A stretch of 64,000 nt of DNA from Streptomyces sp. NRRL S-87. Its GTDB lineage: Bacteria; Actinomycetota; Actinomycetes; Streptomycetales; Streptomycetaceae. The stretch covers positions 23,486 to 87,485 of the forward strand of contig NZ_JOGB01000058.1 in the NCBI RefSeq assembly GCF_000719335.1, read 5' to 3'. Positions 32,522-41,608 of this stretch are shown here, one piece after another; positions within the stretch are counted from its first letter, which is position 1; the number at the start of each line of letters is the position of its first letter. The position numbers and the translations under genes were made by a program. The notes under the pieces were generated by a model. It worked only from the letters and a program-made list of their open reading frames with translations. It had not been told where the DNA came from and did not search any database.

Positions 32522-34083
32522 CGATGGAGAGCGCACACGCGCCGCACGCCGGGCGGAAGGGCGCCGCACCCACGGCCCTGCGCCGCTCGGCGACCTCGAT
32601 CCACCCGCCGCGGCGGCCCCGGGCCGAGCGGGCCCGCCCGGCCGTGCGGCGGCGGCGGACCCGCCGCCACCCCGGCGCGGCACCGCTGCTCGCCGTCGAC
32701 GTGCTGGCCGCCCTGGCCGCCACCGCCGTCCTGCCCGCCCTCGCCGGCGGGGGTGCGGACACCCTCGCCGCCGGCCCGGCCGCCGCGGCCGACCCGCTCG
32801 TGCTCGCCGGTCCGGTCGCCGCGGGCCTGGCGGTGCTGCACGCCCGGGCCGGGCTGTACCGGCCCAGGCTCGCCCCCTCCGCGCTCTTCGAACTCCCCGC
32901 CCTGCTGGGCCGGTCCGCCGTCGTGTGGTGCGCCGCGGCCGCCGCCGTCGCCGCGGCCGCCCCCCGCCACGCCCTCGGCTGGGCCGCGCTGGCCACCGCC
33001 GTCTGCCTTCAGGTCGTACTGACGTGCGCGGGACGCGGGTTCGTCAACCAGCTGCGCCGCCGGGCCGCCGTCCGCCACCCCCGCTCCACCCTCGTGGTCG
33101 GCCCGCTGCCCGGCGCCCGCCAGGTGGCCGCCGCCCTCCAGGGCCGGCAGGAGTACGGGCTGCGCCCGGTCGGCCTCGCCGACCCCGGCCTGGACCCCGA
33201 GGCCGCCACCGGCCCGCTCCCGGTGCTGACCAGCCACGAGGACGTCCGCCGCGCGGTCATCCAGAACGCCGTCCGGGTCGCGGTCTTCACCCGGCCCCCC
33301 GAGGCCGACGAGCGCACCGCCGCCCTGCTGCGGCTCTGCCACGACCACGGCTGCCGGCTCTGGCTCGCCGACGCCGCCGGCACCGCCCGGATCACGGGCC
33401 TGCGGGCGTCCCGGACCTCCGGAGCCGCGGACGGGCCGGCCGGTGCCGACCACGTGTGGGGCTACGCCGCCCAGCTGCTGCTGCCCCGCCCCGCCCGGCC
33501 CGTGGAGCGGGCGGTCAAGCGCCTCATGGACGGCCTGCTGGCGCTGGCCGCCCTGGCGCTGGCCGCGCCCCTGATGGCCCTGTGCGCGGCGGCCGTACGA
33601 CTCGCCGACGGCCCCGGGGTGATCTTCCGGCAGGAGCGGGTGGGCCTGTACGGGCGCCCCTTCACCCTGCTGAAGTTCCGTACCCTGCGCGCCGACGAGC
33701 ACGAGTCCGCCACCCGCTGGACCGTGGCCGGCGACCGCCGCATGAGCCGGGTGGGCAGCTTCCTGCGCAAGTCCTCCCTCGACGAGCTGCCTCAGCTGTG
33801 GAACGTCGTCCGGGGTGACATGAGCCTGGTCGGCCCGCGCCCCGAACGCCCCTTCTTCGTCGCCAAGTTCGCCGACGTCCATCCCGGCTACGAGGCCCGC
33901 CACCGGATGCCCGTCGGCATCACCGGACTGGCCCAGATCAACGGCCTGCGCGGCGACACCTCCATCGAGGACCGGGCCCGCTTCGACAACCACTACATCG
34001 ACACCTGGTCGCTCTGGCAGGACCTGTGGATCCTGGCCCGCACGGCGGCCTCCTTCTTCCGCTTCCGCCTGGGAGGCAGCTGA
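32518..34083 (+). CDS. Polyprenyl-phosphate sugar-1-phosphate transferase
   Basis: This 521-residue protein is a WbaP/CpsE-type initiating enzyme: a basic N-terminus, four N-terminal helices, a Rossmann-like CoA-binding fold, a membrane hairpin, then the catalytic core with IFRQERVGLYGRPFTLLKFR, SFLRKSSLDELPQLWNVVRG and MSLVGPRPERPFF, ending near YIDTWSLWQDLWILARTA. It starts repeat-unit synthesis by moving a sugar phosphate onto undecaprenyl phosphate. It is translationally coupled to its neighbours. Confidence 0.93.
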   Translation: MTMESAHAPHAGRKGAAPTALRRSATSIHPPRRPRAERARPAVRRRRTRRHPGAAPLLAVDVLAALAATAVLPALAGGGADTLAAGPAAAADPLVLAGPVAAGLAVLHARAGLYRPRLAPSALFELPALLGRSAVVWCAAAAAVAAAAPRHALGWAALATAVCLQVVLTCAGRGFVNQLRRRAAVRHPRSTLVVGPLPGARQVAAALQGRQEYGLRPVGLADPGLDPEAATGPLPVLTSHEDVRRAVIQNAVRVAVFTRPPEADERTAALLRLCHDHGCRLWLADAAGTARITGLRASRTSGAADGPAGADHVWGYAAQLLLPRPARPVERAVKRLMDGLLALAALALAAPLMALCAAAVRLADGPGVIFRQERVGLYGRPFTLLKFRTLRADEHESATRWTVAGDRRMSRVGSFLRKSSLDELPQLWNVVRGDMSLVGPRPERPFFVAKFADVHPGYEARHRMPVGITGLAQINGLRGDTSIEDRARFDNHYIDTWSLWQDLWILARTAASFFRFRLGGS

Positions 34084-34085
34084 CC

Positions 34086-35546
34086 ATGAGCGCCCCGCCC
34101 GGGGTGCGGCTCGCCGTCAGCGGCGCCGCGCCCCTCCCGTACCCGCCGCACGCCCCCGCCGCACCGTCCGCGTCCCTCGCGCGGCTGCTGCGCCGGCACT
34201 GGCCGCTGCTGCCGCTGGCCGCCACCGTGCTGGCGCTGGTCGCCCCGGTGCCGGCCGGCGACGCCACCGCCTCCGGCAAGGTCGGCCCCGCCGACGCGGC
34301 GTCCCTGCTGCTGGTCCTCGTGTGCGCCGTGCAGGCCCTGCGCGGGCGGGTACGGCCGCTCACCCCGGCGGTCGGGCTGTTCCTCGCGCTGCCCGCGGTG
34401 GGACTGGCCGTGGCCACGGTCACGGCGGGGGACCCGTACGCCGCGCTGCCCGGGTTCGTGCGCTACCTCCAGGTGTTCGTGCTGGTCCCGGGGGCGATCG
34501 TGCTGCTCGTGCGCGACGGGTGGGAGTTCCGGGCCGCCGCCGGCTGCTTCGCCGTCCTCGCGCTCGTCCAGGGCGGGGTCGGCGTCGTCCAGTACGCCAC
34601 CCGGACCGGGGCCTCGTACCAGGGCGAGAACATCCGGGCGGTCGGCACCTTCGGCCCCGGGGACGTCATGGGCATGGCCACCGTCGTCGCGTACGGGCTC
34701 ATCGCCGCCGCGGCGCTGGCGCTCGCGCCGGGCACCCCGCGCCGGCTGCGGACCCCGGCGGCCGCGGCCGCCGGGGTGCTGGTCGTGCCGCTGGTGCTGT
34801 CCTTCAGCCGGGGGGCGTGGATCGCCACCGCAGCCGCCGGGCTGGCCGTCATGCTGCTCGCCGGCGTGCGACGGGCGCTCGCGGTGCTGGCGGCGCTGGT
34901 GGCGGCCGGGGTCGTGCTGGTCGGCGGCCTCGGGGTGGGATCCGAGATGGTGGCCGAACGCCTGACCAGCATCACGCAGGTCAGCTCCGCCCCCGACCAG
35001 TCCGTCACCGACCGGTACACGATGTGGGCGGCCGCCGGGTCGATGTGGGCCGAGCGGCCGGCCGCCGGGGTCGGGCTCAAGGGCTTCCCCGCGAACCGGG
35101 ACGCGCACTCCACGCTCGGCCTCTCCTCCGGCAGCGACACCGCCGGAGCGGGCCAGGCCTTCATGCGCCAGCCGCTGCTGTCCCCGCACAACATGTACCT
35201 GCTCGTCCTGAGCGAGCAGGGGCTCATCGGCCTGACCGCACTGGTCGGCGGCTGGGCCGCGGTCCTCGCCGCCGGCGTCCGGCGGGCCCTGCGGCCCGAC
35301 CCGGGCGCGCGGGCCGTGCGGGACTGCGGGCTGGTGGCCGTGGGACTGCTGGTGTGGCAGCTGACGGACTTCCTGTACGCCGACATCGGCGGGCCCTCGA
35401 CCGTGCTCACCGGCGTCGTCATCGGCCTCGCGGCCTGGTGGGCCCTGGGCTCCGCGGGCGCCCCCGGCTCCGCCCCGGGCGGCGCCGGCACCGAGAAGCC
35501 GGCCCGCACCGCCCTTCCGGCCCCCGAAGGCGCGGCGGTCGCGTGA
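34086..35546 (+). CDS. O-antigen ligase/polymerase-like membrane protein
   Basis: This 486-residue, 11-12-helix protein has a Wzy/WaaL-type large external loop with GVGLKGFPANRDAHSTLGLS and SPHNMYLLVLSEQGLIG, the conserved H-N-x-Y-L pattern. In this operon a polymerase role (Wzy) is likelier than ligation, since Gram-positive bacteria lack lipid A. The ATG at 34086 comes two bases after the previous stop, and the stop overlaps the next GTG. Confidence 0.87.
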   Translation: MSAPPGVRLAVSGAAPLPYPPHAPAAPSASLARLLRRHWPLLPLAATVLALVAPVPAGDATASGKVGPADAASLLLVLVCAVQALRGRVRPLTPAVGLFLALPAVGLAVATVTAGDPYAALPGFVRYLQVFVLVPGAIVLLVRDGWEFRAAAGCFAVLALVQGGVGVVQYATRTGASYQGENIRAVGTFGPGDVMGMATVVAYGLIAAAALALAPGTPRRLRTPAAAAAGVLVVPLVLSFSRGAWIATAAAGLAVMLLAGVRRALAVLAALVAAGVVLVGGLGVGSEMVAERLTSITQVSSAPDQSVTDRYTMWAAAGSMWAERPAAGVGLKGFPANRDAHSTLGLSSGSDTAGAGQAFMRQPLLSPHNMYLLVLSEQGLIGLTALVGGWAAVLAAGVRRALRPDPGARAVRDCGLVAVGLLVWQLTDFLYADIGGPSTVLTGVVIGLAAWWALGSAGAPGSAPGGAGTEKPARTALPAPEGAAVA

Positions 35547-37348
35547 CGGAGACCGCGGCGCCGGTCCCGGGGGTGCCGCCCCCGGACCCCCGTGCCTCAC
35601 ACACCCCCGGACTCGGTCCGGGGGGACTCCCGGGCATGCTCCCCGGGCCCGGCTCCGTGCGGCCGGGCGTGCTCCCCGGTCCCGTACGCCACGCGGCCCG
35701 TCCCGTACGGCCCGCCGGCGCGCCCGGCGAACCCGGCGGTCCGCGCCTGGGACGGTTCCTCGCCAAGGCCGCCGCCGTCACGGCGGGGCTCACGGCCGCC
35801 GGGGCCGTGCTCGGGCTGCTGCGCGACCAGACCATCGCCCACCTCTTCGGCGCCGGCCACGACAGCGACGCGTTCCTGATCGCCTGGACCGTCCCGGAGA
35901 TGGCCTCGACGCTGCTGATCGAGGACGCCATGGCGTTGCTCATGGTGCCCGCGTTCAGCCACGCCCTGGCCCGGCGGGCGGCCGTCCGCTGCGGCCTGAC
36001 CCGGCGCGAGGCCCGCGCCCAGGACCCGGTCCGGCTGCTGGTCGGCGCCACCCTGCCCCGGCTCGCCGTCCTGCTCGCCGTGGTGGCCGCCGTGCTGATG
36101 GCCGCGGCTCCGCTGGTCGTCGCCGCGCTCGCCCCGGGCCTGCCCGACCCCCGGCTCGCGGTCCAGTGCACCCGCCTGACCGCCCTGACCGTGCTCACCT
36201 TCGGCATCGCCGGCTACTTCAGCGCCGGACTGCGCGCCCACCGCTCCTTCCTGCCCCCGGCCGCCATCTACCTCGCGTACAACACGGGCATCATCGGCAC
36301 GATGCTCGCCCTGCACGCGGCCTGGGGCGTCCGGGCCGCCGCGGCCGGGGTCGCGGTCGGCGGCGCGCTGATGGTGCTGGTGCAACTCCCGGGGTTCCTG
36401 CGGCACGTCGGGCTCGTCGGGCCCCGCATCGGCAGCCGGGCGCGGCGGACTCGTCGCCTACGTGTGGCGCCGGACGGTGCCCGGCCCACCCTGCTGGCCC
36501 TCGGCACCCTCGCCCCCGTCATCATCTTCGCCGTCTCGCGCCAGTCCCAGGTCCTCGTCGAGCGCTTCCTCGCCGCCTCGCTGCCGCCCGGAGCCATCTC
36601 GCACCTCAACTACGCGCAGAAGGTCGCGCAGATGCCGATGGTGCTCTCCCTGATGATCTGCACCGTCACCTTCCCGGTCGTCGCCCAGGCCATGGCCGGC
36701 GGCGAGCGCGAGAAGGCCCGCCGCCGCGTCGAGCAGGACCTGGCCCTGGCCTCCCTCGCCGTCCTCATGGGCACCGCCCTGGTCGTCGGGTACGCCCCCC
36801 AGATCATCGAAGTCCTCTTCGAGCGCGGGGCGTTCACCCACGCCGACACCCTCGCCACGGCCTCCGTCATGCGCGTCTACGCCCTCGGGCTGCTCGGCCA
36901 CTGCCTCGTCGGGGCCCTGTCCCGGCCCTTCTTCTCCACGGCCAGACCGACCTGGTTCCCGGCCGCCGCGATGGCCGCCGGGCTCGTGGTGAACATCGCG
37001 GCGGGGGCCTTCGCCGTGGGCCGGTGGGGCACGTACGGCATCGCCGCCGGCAACGCCGCCGGCATCTCCACCACCGCCGCCCTGCTGCTGTACGGCATCG
37101 GCTCGCGGGTCATCGCCATCCAGGTTCGCCGGGTGGCCGTCAGCCTCGCCCGGCTCTCCGTGGCCGCCGCGGCCGCCTGCGGCACCGGCTGGCTGGCCGG
37201 GCCGATGATCCCCAGCCCGCTGCTCAGCGCGGCGCTCGGCTGCCTGCTCGTCCCGGCCATGTTCATGGCCGCCGGTACGGCCATGCAGGCACTCGACGTC
37301 ACCTCCCTGCCCGCCACCATCACCCAGAGGTTCCGTCATGTCCGCTGA
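35543..37348 (+). CDS. MurJ/Wzx-like lipid-linked oligosaccharide flippase
   Basis: This 601-residue protein of the MOP superfamily has about 14 helices with GLLRDQTIAHLFGAGHDSDAFL in the first pair, the MurJ-type signature, and FERGAFTHADTLATASVM later. It should flip the repeat unit across the membrane. The first 65 residues are Pro/Gly-rich and unlike MurJ. Around 36430-36480 the reading frame uses unusual codons (CTA, CGT, ACT, GGT) and codes RARRTRRLRVAPDG, while a neighbouring frame there is GC-rich at third positions, which suggests two compensating indels. Confidence 0.85.
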   Translation: MTETAAPVPGVPPPDPRASHTPGLGPGGLPGMLPGPGSVRPGVLPGPVRHAARPVRPAGAPGEPGGPRLGRFLAKAAAVTAGLTAAGAVLGLLRDQTIAHLFGAGHDSDAFLIAWTVPEMASTLLIEDAMALLMVPAFSHALARRAAVRCGLTRREARAQDPVRLLVGATLPRLAVLLAVVAAVLMAAAPLVVAALAPGLPDPRLAVQCTRLTALTVLTFGIAGYFSAGLRAHRSFLPPAAIYLAYNTGIIGTMLALHAAWGVRAAAAGVAVGGALMVLVQLPGFLRHVGLVGPRIGSRARRTRRLRVAPDGARPTLLALGTLAPVIIFAVSRQSQVLVERFLAASLPPGAISHLNYAQKVAQMPMVLSLMICTVTFPVVAQAMAGGEREKARRRVEQDLALASLAVLMGTALVVGYAPQIIEVLFERGAFTHADTLATASVMRVYALGLLGHCLVGALSRPFFSTARPTWFPAAAMAAGLVVNIAAGAFAVGRWGTYGIAAGNAAGISTTAALLLYGIGSRVIAIQVRRVAVSLARLSVAAAAACGTGWLAGPMIPSPLLSAALGCLLVPAMFMAAGTAMQALDVTSLPATITQRFRHVR

Positions 37349-38135
37349 CACGGCGACACCCAGCGCCTCGCGCCCCGCCCCGCCCGCCCGGGCCGGCGGT
37401 CGGACGCCCCGGAAACCCAGGACCCCCTGGGTGCTCATGTACCACTCGGTCGCCGAGTTCACCGACCCCGCCGAGGACCCGTACGGCATCACCGTCACCC
37501 CCGCCGCCCTGGAGGCCCAGCTGCTGTGGCTGCGCGCCCACGGGCTGCGCGGGGTCTCGGTCGGTGAACTGCGGGCCGCCCGTGCGGCCGGCGGCGGCGC
37601 CGGGCTCGTCGGGCTGACCTTCGACGACGGCTATGCCGACTTCGTCACCCAGGCGCTGCCGCTGCTGCGCCGGTACGAGTGCACGGCCACCGTGTACGTG
37701 CTGCCCGGCCGGCTCGGCACCGACAACGTGTGGGACCCGCTCGGCCCGCGCAAGGCCCTGCTGACGGCCGCCGGGGTGCGTGCGGTGGCCGCCGCCGGCC
37801 ACGAGATCGGCTCGCACGGACTGCTCCACCAGGACCTGGTCGGCGCCGCCGACGACGTCCTCGCACAGGAGCTCGGCGGCAGCCGCGAGGCGCTGCGGGC
37901 GCTCACCGGAACCGCCCCGGAGGGCTTCTGCTACCCGTACGGCACGGTCGACCGGCGTGTCGCCGAGGCGGTGCGCGCCGCCGGCTACGGCTACGCGGTG
38001 GCCATCGCCCCGGGCCGGCTGGCGGGACCGTACGCGATGCCCCGGACCCACGTCAGCCAGGCCGACGGCGCGGCGCGGCTGGCCGTCAAGCGCCTGCGGC
38101 ACCGCGCCCTGTACGTACGGGGGGCCGCCGGATGA
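37338..38135 (+). CDS. Polysaccharide deacetylase (NodB domain)
   Basis: This 265-residue protein has the NodB core: VLMYHSVAEF, the metal-binding motif LTFDDGYADF and HEIGSHGLLHQDL (Asp plus two His), with ATVYVLPGRLG and FCYPYGTVDRRV. It would remove N-acetyl groups from sugars of the polymer. There is no signal peptide, so it may act inside the cell or be released another way. It overlaps the flippase by 11 bases and the next gene by 4. Confidence 0.9.
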   Translation: MSADTATPSASRPAPPARAGGRTPRKPRTPWVLMYHSVAEFTDPAEDPYGITVTPAALEAQLLWLRAHGLRGVSVGELRAARAAGGGAGLVGLTFDDGYADFVTQALPLLRRYECTATVYVLPGRLGTDNVWDPLGPRKALLTAAGVRAVAAAGHEIGSHGLLHQDLVGAADDVLAQELGGSREALRALTGTAPEGFCYPYGTVDRRVAEAVRAAGYGYAVAIAPGRLAGPYAMPRTHVSQADGAARLAVKRLRHRALYVRGAAG

Positions 38136-39520
38136 GGGTCCTGCACATCATCACCGGCCTGGGCGTGGGAGGCGCCGAGCAGCAGCTGCGGCTGCTGCTG
38201 CGGCACCTGCCCCCGGAGGTCCACTGCGACGTGCTGACGCTGACGAACCCCGGCCCGGTGGCCGAGGGGCTGCGGGCCGACGGGGTGCGGGTGGTGCACC
38301 TGGGGATGGCCGGCAACCGGGACCTGCGGGCGCTGCCGCGACTGGTCCGCTTCATCCGGGCCGGCCGCTACGACCTCGTGCACACGCACCTGTACCGGGC
38401 CTGCCTGTACGGCCGGCTGGCCGCTCGCCTGGCCGGGGTCGGGGCCGTGGTGGCCACCGAGCACTCGCTGGGCGAGCGCGAGATCGAGGGCCGGCCGCTG
38501 ACCCGCGGGGTCCGCACGCTGTACCTGGCCGGGGAGCGGCTGGGCGCGGCGACCGTGGCGGTCTCGGACACCGTGGCCGCCCGGCTGCGGGACTGGGGCG
38601 TGCCGGGGCCGCGGCTGCACGTCGTACCCAACGGGATCGAGGCCGTCCGCTTCCGCTTCGACCCGGCGGCCCGGCGGGCGGTGCGGGACCGGTTCGGGCT
38701 GCCCGCCGACGCCTTCGTGGTCGGCGGGGTCGGGCGGCTGGTGCCGGGCAAGCGCTTCGACGTGCTGGTGCGCGCGGTGGCGGCGCTGCCGGGGGCGCGG
38801 CTGCTGCTGGCCGGGGCGGGGCCGGAGCGGGCCGCGCTGGAACGGCTGGCCGACCGGCTGGGGGCGGCCGACCGGGTCGTCCTGCTGGGCGAGTGCGACC
38901 CCCTGGGCGGGGCCGCGCCGACCGGGGCCGGGGCCCCGGGGGTGCCCGCACTGCTGTCCGCGGTGGACGTGTTCGTCTCGCCCTCCCGCGAGGAGGCCTT
39001 CGGCCTCGCGGTGCTGGAGGCGCTGGCGGCCGGGCTGCCCGTGCGGTACGTGACCTGCCCGGCCGTCGACGACCTGCCGCCCGAGGAGGCGCCGGCCGCC
39101 CGGCGGATCGGCCCGGAGCCCGGCGAGCTGACCGCGGCCCTGGCCGAGGTGCAGGCCGCCGCCGGCGCGGGCCGGCCGGCCCCGCCGCCCGTCGTCCGCC
39201 GCTACGACATCGCCCACAGCGCCGAGCTGCTGCTCGGCGTCTACGCCCGCGCCCTGGCCCCGCGCGGTGCCGTGCCGGCGCAGGCCGCGGGATCCGGCGC
39301 ACGCCCGCAGCCGGCCGCGACCGCGCGCCGTCAGGCTCCGACCGCGCCGGACCCGGCCCCCGCCGCGCCGGACCCGGCCCCCGCCGGCCCCGCCCCGGGC
39401 CGCCCCGCCCCGGCGCGGGGGGAGCCGGCCGCCCCCGTCGCGGCACCGGCGGACGGCGGTCCGTACGACCGGAACCGACCGCACCACCCGACGCCCCCGC
39501 AGACCCCGTTTTCGAAGTGA
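38132..39520 (+). CDS. Glycosyltransferase family 4
   Basis: This 462-residue GT-B enzyme has RVLHIITGLGVGGAEQQLRL at the start, HTHLYRACLYGRLAARLAG, VVPNGIEAVRF and the donor-site SPSREEAFGLAVLEALAAG. The last ~80 residues are a Pro/Ala/Arg-rich tail with repeats of APDPAP that has no counterpart in the enzyme family and may be disordered. It is translationally coupled to the deacetylase. Confidence 0.88.
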   Translation: MRVLHIITGLGVGGAEQQLRLLLRHLPPEVHCDVLTLTNPGPVAEGLRADGVRVVHLGMAGNRDLRALPRLVRFIRAGRYDLVHTHLYRACLYGRLAARLAGVGAVVATEHSLGEREIEGRPLTRGVRTLYLAGERLGAATVAVSDTVAARLRDWGVPGPRLHVVPNGIEAVRFRFDPAARRAVRDRFGLPADAFVVGGVGRLVPGKRFDVLVRAVAALPGARLLLAGAGPERAALERLADRLGAADRVVLLGECDPLGGAAPTGAGAPGVPALLSAVDVFVSPSREEAFGLAVLEALAAGLPVRYVTCPAVDDLPPEEAPAARRIGPEPGELTAALAEVQAAAGAGRPAPPPVVRRYDIAHSAELLLGVYARALAPRGAVPAQAAGSGARPQPAATARRQAPTAPDPAPAAPDPAPAGPAPGRPAPARGEPAAPVAAPADGGPYDRNRPHHPTPPQTPFSK

Positions 39521-39528
39521 GGACCGAC

Positions 39529-40326
39529 ATGGCCGACCCGAAGAACCCCGACACCCCGGCGACCGCGAAGGAGGGGGGCGCCCGCCGGGGCCACAGAGCG
39601 CGCCGCCGGCTCCTGCCGCCGCCGACCTGGTGGCCGCTGCCCGCCTGCGCCCTCCTGGGCCTGGTGGCCGGGGCGACGTACGGGCTGGTCAAGGCCCCCG
39701 AGTACGCGGCCACCAGCTACGTGGTCGCGGTCCCCGACGAGGACACCGAGCCCGCCACCGCCCTCGGCTTCGCCCAGGCCTACGGCCGGATCGCCACCAG
39801 CGCCTCCACCCTCGCGTACGCCCAGCCGCGCGCCGGGATCCCGGCCGAGCGGCTGCGCACCCAGGTCCGGGCCGAGACCTCGCCGGACTCCCCGATGATC
39901 GCCGTCACCGGGACCGCCGGGACCGCCGCGGAGGCGGCCGACGTCGCCAACGCCGTGGCCGACGCCCTCTCGCTGAACAGCAACCAGGCCGCCAAGAGCA
40001 CCGGCGTGCAGCTGCTCCTCTTCAACCAGGCCGTGCCGCCCACCGAGCCGGCCTCCGCCTCGGCCGGGCTCAGCGGGGCCGTCGGGTTCTGCGCCGGCGG
40101 CCTCGTCGGCGGCCTGGTGCTGCTCGTGAGGCCCGGCGGCCGGCGCCGCCCGGAGGACGGCCGCGCCGAGGACGCCGCCGCCCCCCAGGAGGTCGGCGCG
40201 CCCGCCCCCGTCAACGGGGTCACCTCGCTGCCCGCGCCGGCCCACGGCGAGGCCGCCACGGCGGCCGCGGCCGCCGTCGTGAAGGAGGCCGCGAAGGAGA
40301 AGAAGGAGAAGGAGTCCGTGCGATGA
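39529..40326 (+). CDS. Wzz-like chain-length or capsule co-polymerase protein
   Basis: This 265-residue protein has two membrane helices (about 34-52 and 178-200) around an external domain with PEYAATSYVVAV and ITGTAGTAAEAADVANAVAD-like sequence, the layout of Wzz/CapA proteins. It should set polymer length together with the Wzy-like protein. The charged tail ends in KEAAKEKKEKESVR; I see no tyrosine cluster or ATPase. Its stop overlaps the next ATG. Confidence 0.85.
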   Translation: MADPKNPDTPATAKEGGARRGHRARRRLLPPPTWWPLPACALLGLVAGATYGLVKAPEYAATSYVVAVPDEDTEPATALGFAQAYGRIATSASTLAYAQPRAGIPAERLRTQVRAETSPDSPMIAVTGTAGTAAEAADVANAVADALSLNSNQAAKSTGVQLLLFNQAVPPTEPASASAGLSGAVGFCAGGLVGGLVLLVRPGGRRRPEDGRAEDAAAPQEVGAPAPVNGVTSLPAPAHGEAATAAAAAVVKEAAKEKKEKESVR

Positions 40327-41501
40327 CGGAGAGCTCCGCGGCGGCCCCGGCCCGGGCCGGGACCCGGGAGCTGTCGGTGACGCTGTGCCGCGACCCCCGG
40401 CAGTTCGCCGGGCTGGAGGAGCAGTGGAACCGGCTGCTGCGCGCCTGCCCCACCGCGACCCCGTTCCAGAGCCACGCCTGGCTGCACTCCTGGTGGCTGT
40501 CGTACGGCAAGGAGGGCCGGCTGCGGATCCTGCTGGTCCGGCGCGGCGGGGAACTCGTCGGCGCGGCGCCCCTGATGCTCGTGCACCGGCCGCTGCCGCT
40601 GCTGGTGCCGCTGGGCGGGGAGATCACCGACTACTGCGACGTGCTGGTGGCCGCCGAGCACGCCGACGCGGTGGTGCCGGCGCTGGCACGCGGGCTGCAC
40701 CGGGCCGCACGGGGGGCGGTGGTGGACCTGCGCGAGGTGCGCCCGGGGGCCGCCGCCGAAGACCTCGTACGGCACTGGGAGGGCGTGCACCGCACGCTCG
40801 CGGACTCCTCCTGCGCGGAGTTCCCGGTGCTGCCCTTCGACGACCTGGTCAAGCGGATGCCGACGGCGGGGGCCCAGCGCACCCGGGCCAAGGTCCGCAA
40901 GATCGAGGCGCTGGGCATCGAGGAGCACCCGGTGTCCGAGCACGAGGTGCCGGCCACCGTACGCACCCTGCTCGACCTGCACGAGAAGCAGTGGCGCGGC
41001 CGCGGCGTGACGCCCGAGCACCTGCGGCCCCGGTTCGCCGAGCACCTCACCCGTGCCACCCGGCGGATGGTGCGGGCGGGGGACGCCCGGCTGACGGAGT
41101 TCCGGCTGGACGGGCGGGTGGTGGCGGCGAACGTCACGCTGCTGTCGGCCGGGCTCAGCGGGGGCTACCTGTACGGGGCCGACCCGGAGCTGCGGGCCCG
41201 CAAGGTGGACGTGGTGACGATGCTGCTGCGCCACGAGGCCCAGCACGCCCACGCCCGCGGGCAGCGGGTGCTGAGCCTGCTGCGCGGCAGCGAGCCGTAC
41301 AAGAACCACTGGCGGCCGGAGACCGTGGTCAACCAGCGGTTCCTGCTCGCCCGCTCCTCCCACCTGCCGCTGCTGCGGCTGCACGAGTCGCAGGTGACCG
41401 GCCGCGAACGGGCGGTGGGCGCGCTGCGGGAGGCCCTGCCGGCCGCCCGCGACTGGCGGGCGCGGATCAACGACTGGCGGGCCGACGGGGCGCGGCGGTG
41501 A
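40323..41501 (+). CDS. GNAT/FemAB-like acyltransferase (CelD/BcsL type)
   Basis: This 392-residue protein has a double-GNAT layout: FQSHAWLHSWWLSYG near 47 and LVRRGGELVGAAPLMLVHRP in the first half, then RTLLDLHEKQWRGRG, DGRVVAANVTLLSAG and LRGSEPYKNHWRPETV in the second. Such enzymes often sit in bacterial polysaccharide operons and may acylate the polymer. It is the last gene of the coupled operon. The substrate is not known. Confidence 0.85.
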   Translation: MTESSAAAPARAGTRELSVTLCRDPRQFAGLEEQWNRLLRACPTATPFQSHAWLHSWWLSYGKEGRLRILLVRRGGELVGAAPLMLVHRPLPLLVPLGGEITDYCDVLVAAEHADAVVPALARGLHRAARGAVVDLREVRPGAAAEDLVRHWEGVHRTLADSSCAEFPVLPFDDLVKRMPTAGAQRTRAKVRKIEALGIEEHPVSEHEVPATVRTLLDLHEKQWRGRGVTPEHLRPRFAEHLTRATRRMVRAGDARLTEFRLDGRVVAANVTLLSAGLSGGYLYGADPELRARKVDVVTMLLRHEAQHAHARGQRVLSLLRGSEPYKNHWRPETVVNQRFLLARSSHLPLLRLHESQVTGRERAVGALREALPAARDWRARINDWRADGARR

Positions 41502-41522
41502 CGCGCCGCCCGCCGTGGACGC

Positions 41523-41543
41523 GACCGGGGCGCCGCCCCGGTC
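41523..41543. terminator. Hairpin between the EPS operon and the GH26 gene
   Basis: A perfect 9-bp stem (GACCGGGGC with GCCCCGGTC) with a 3-nt loop lies between convergent genes. Further GC-rich complementary runs follow, so the exact structure is uncertain. Confidence 0.5.
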
Positions 41544-41608
41544 GGGGACGGCGCCCCGGACCGGGGGCGCACCGCGGGCTCGTCCGCGGCGGGCCGGCGG
41601 GCCGGCGG

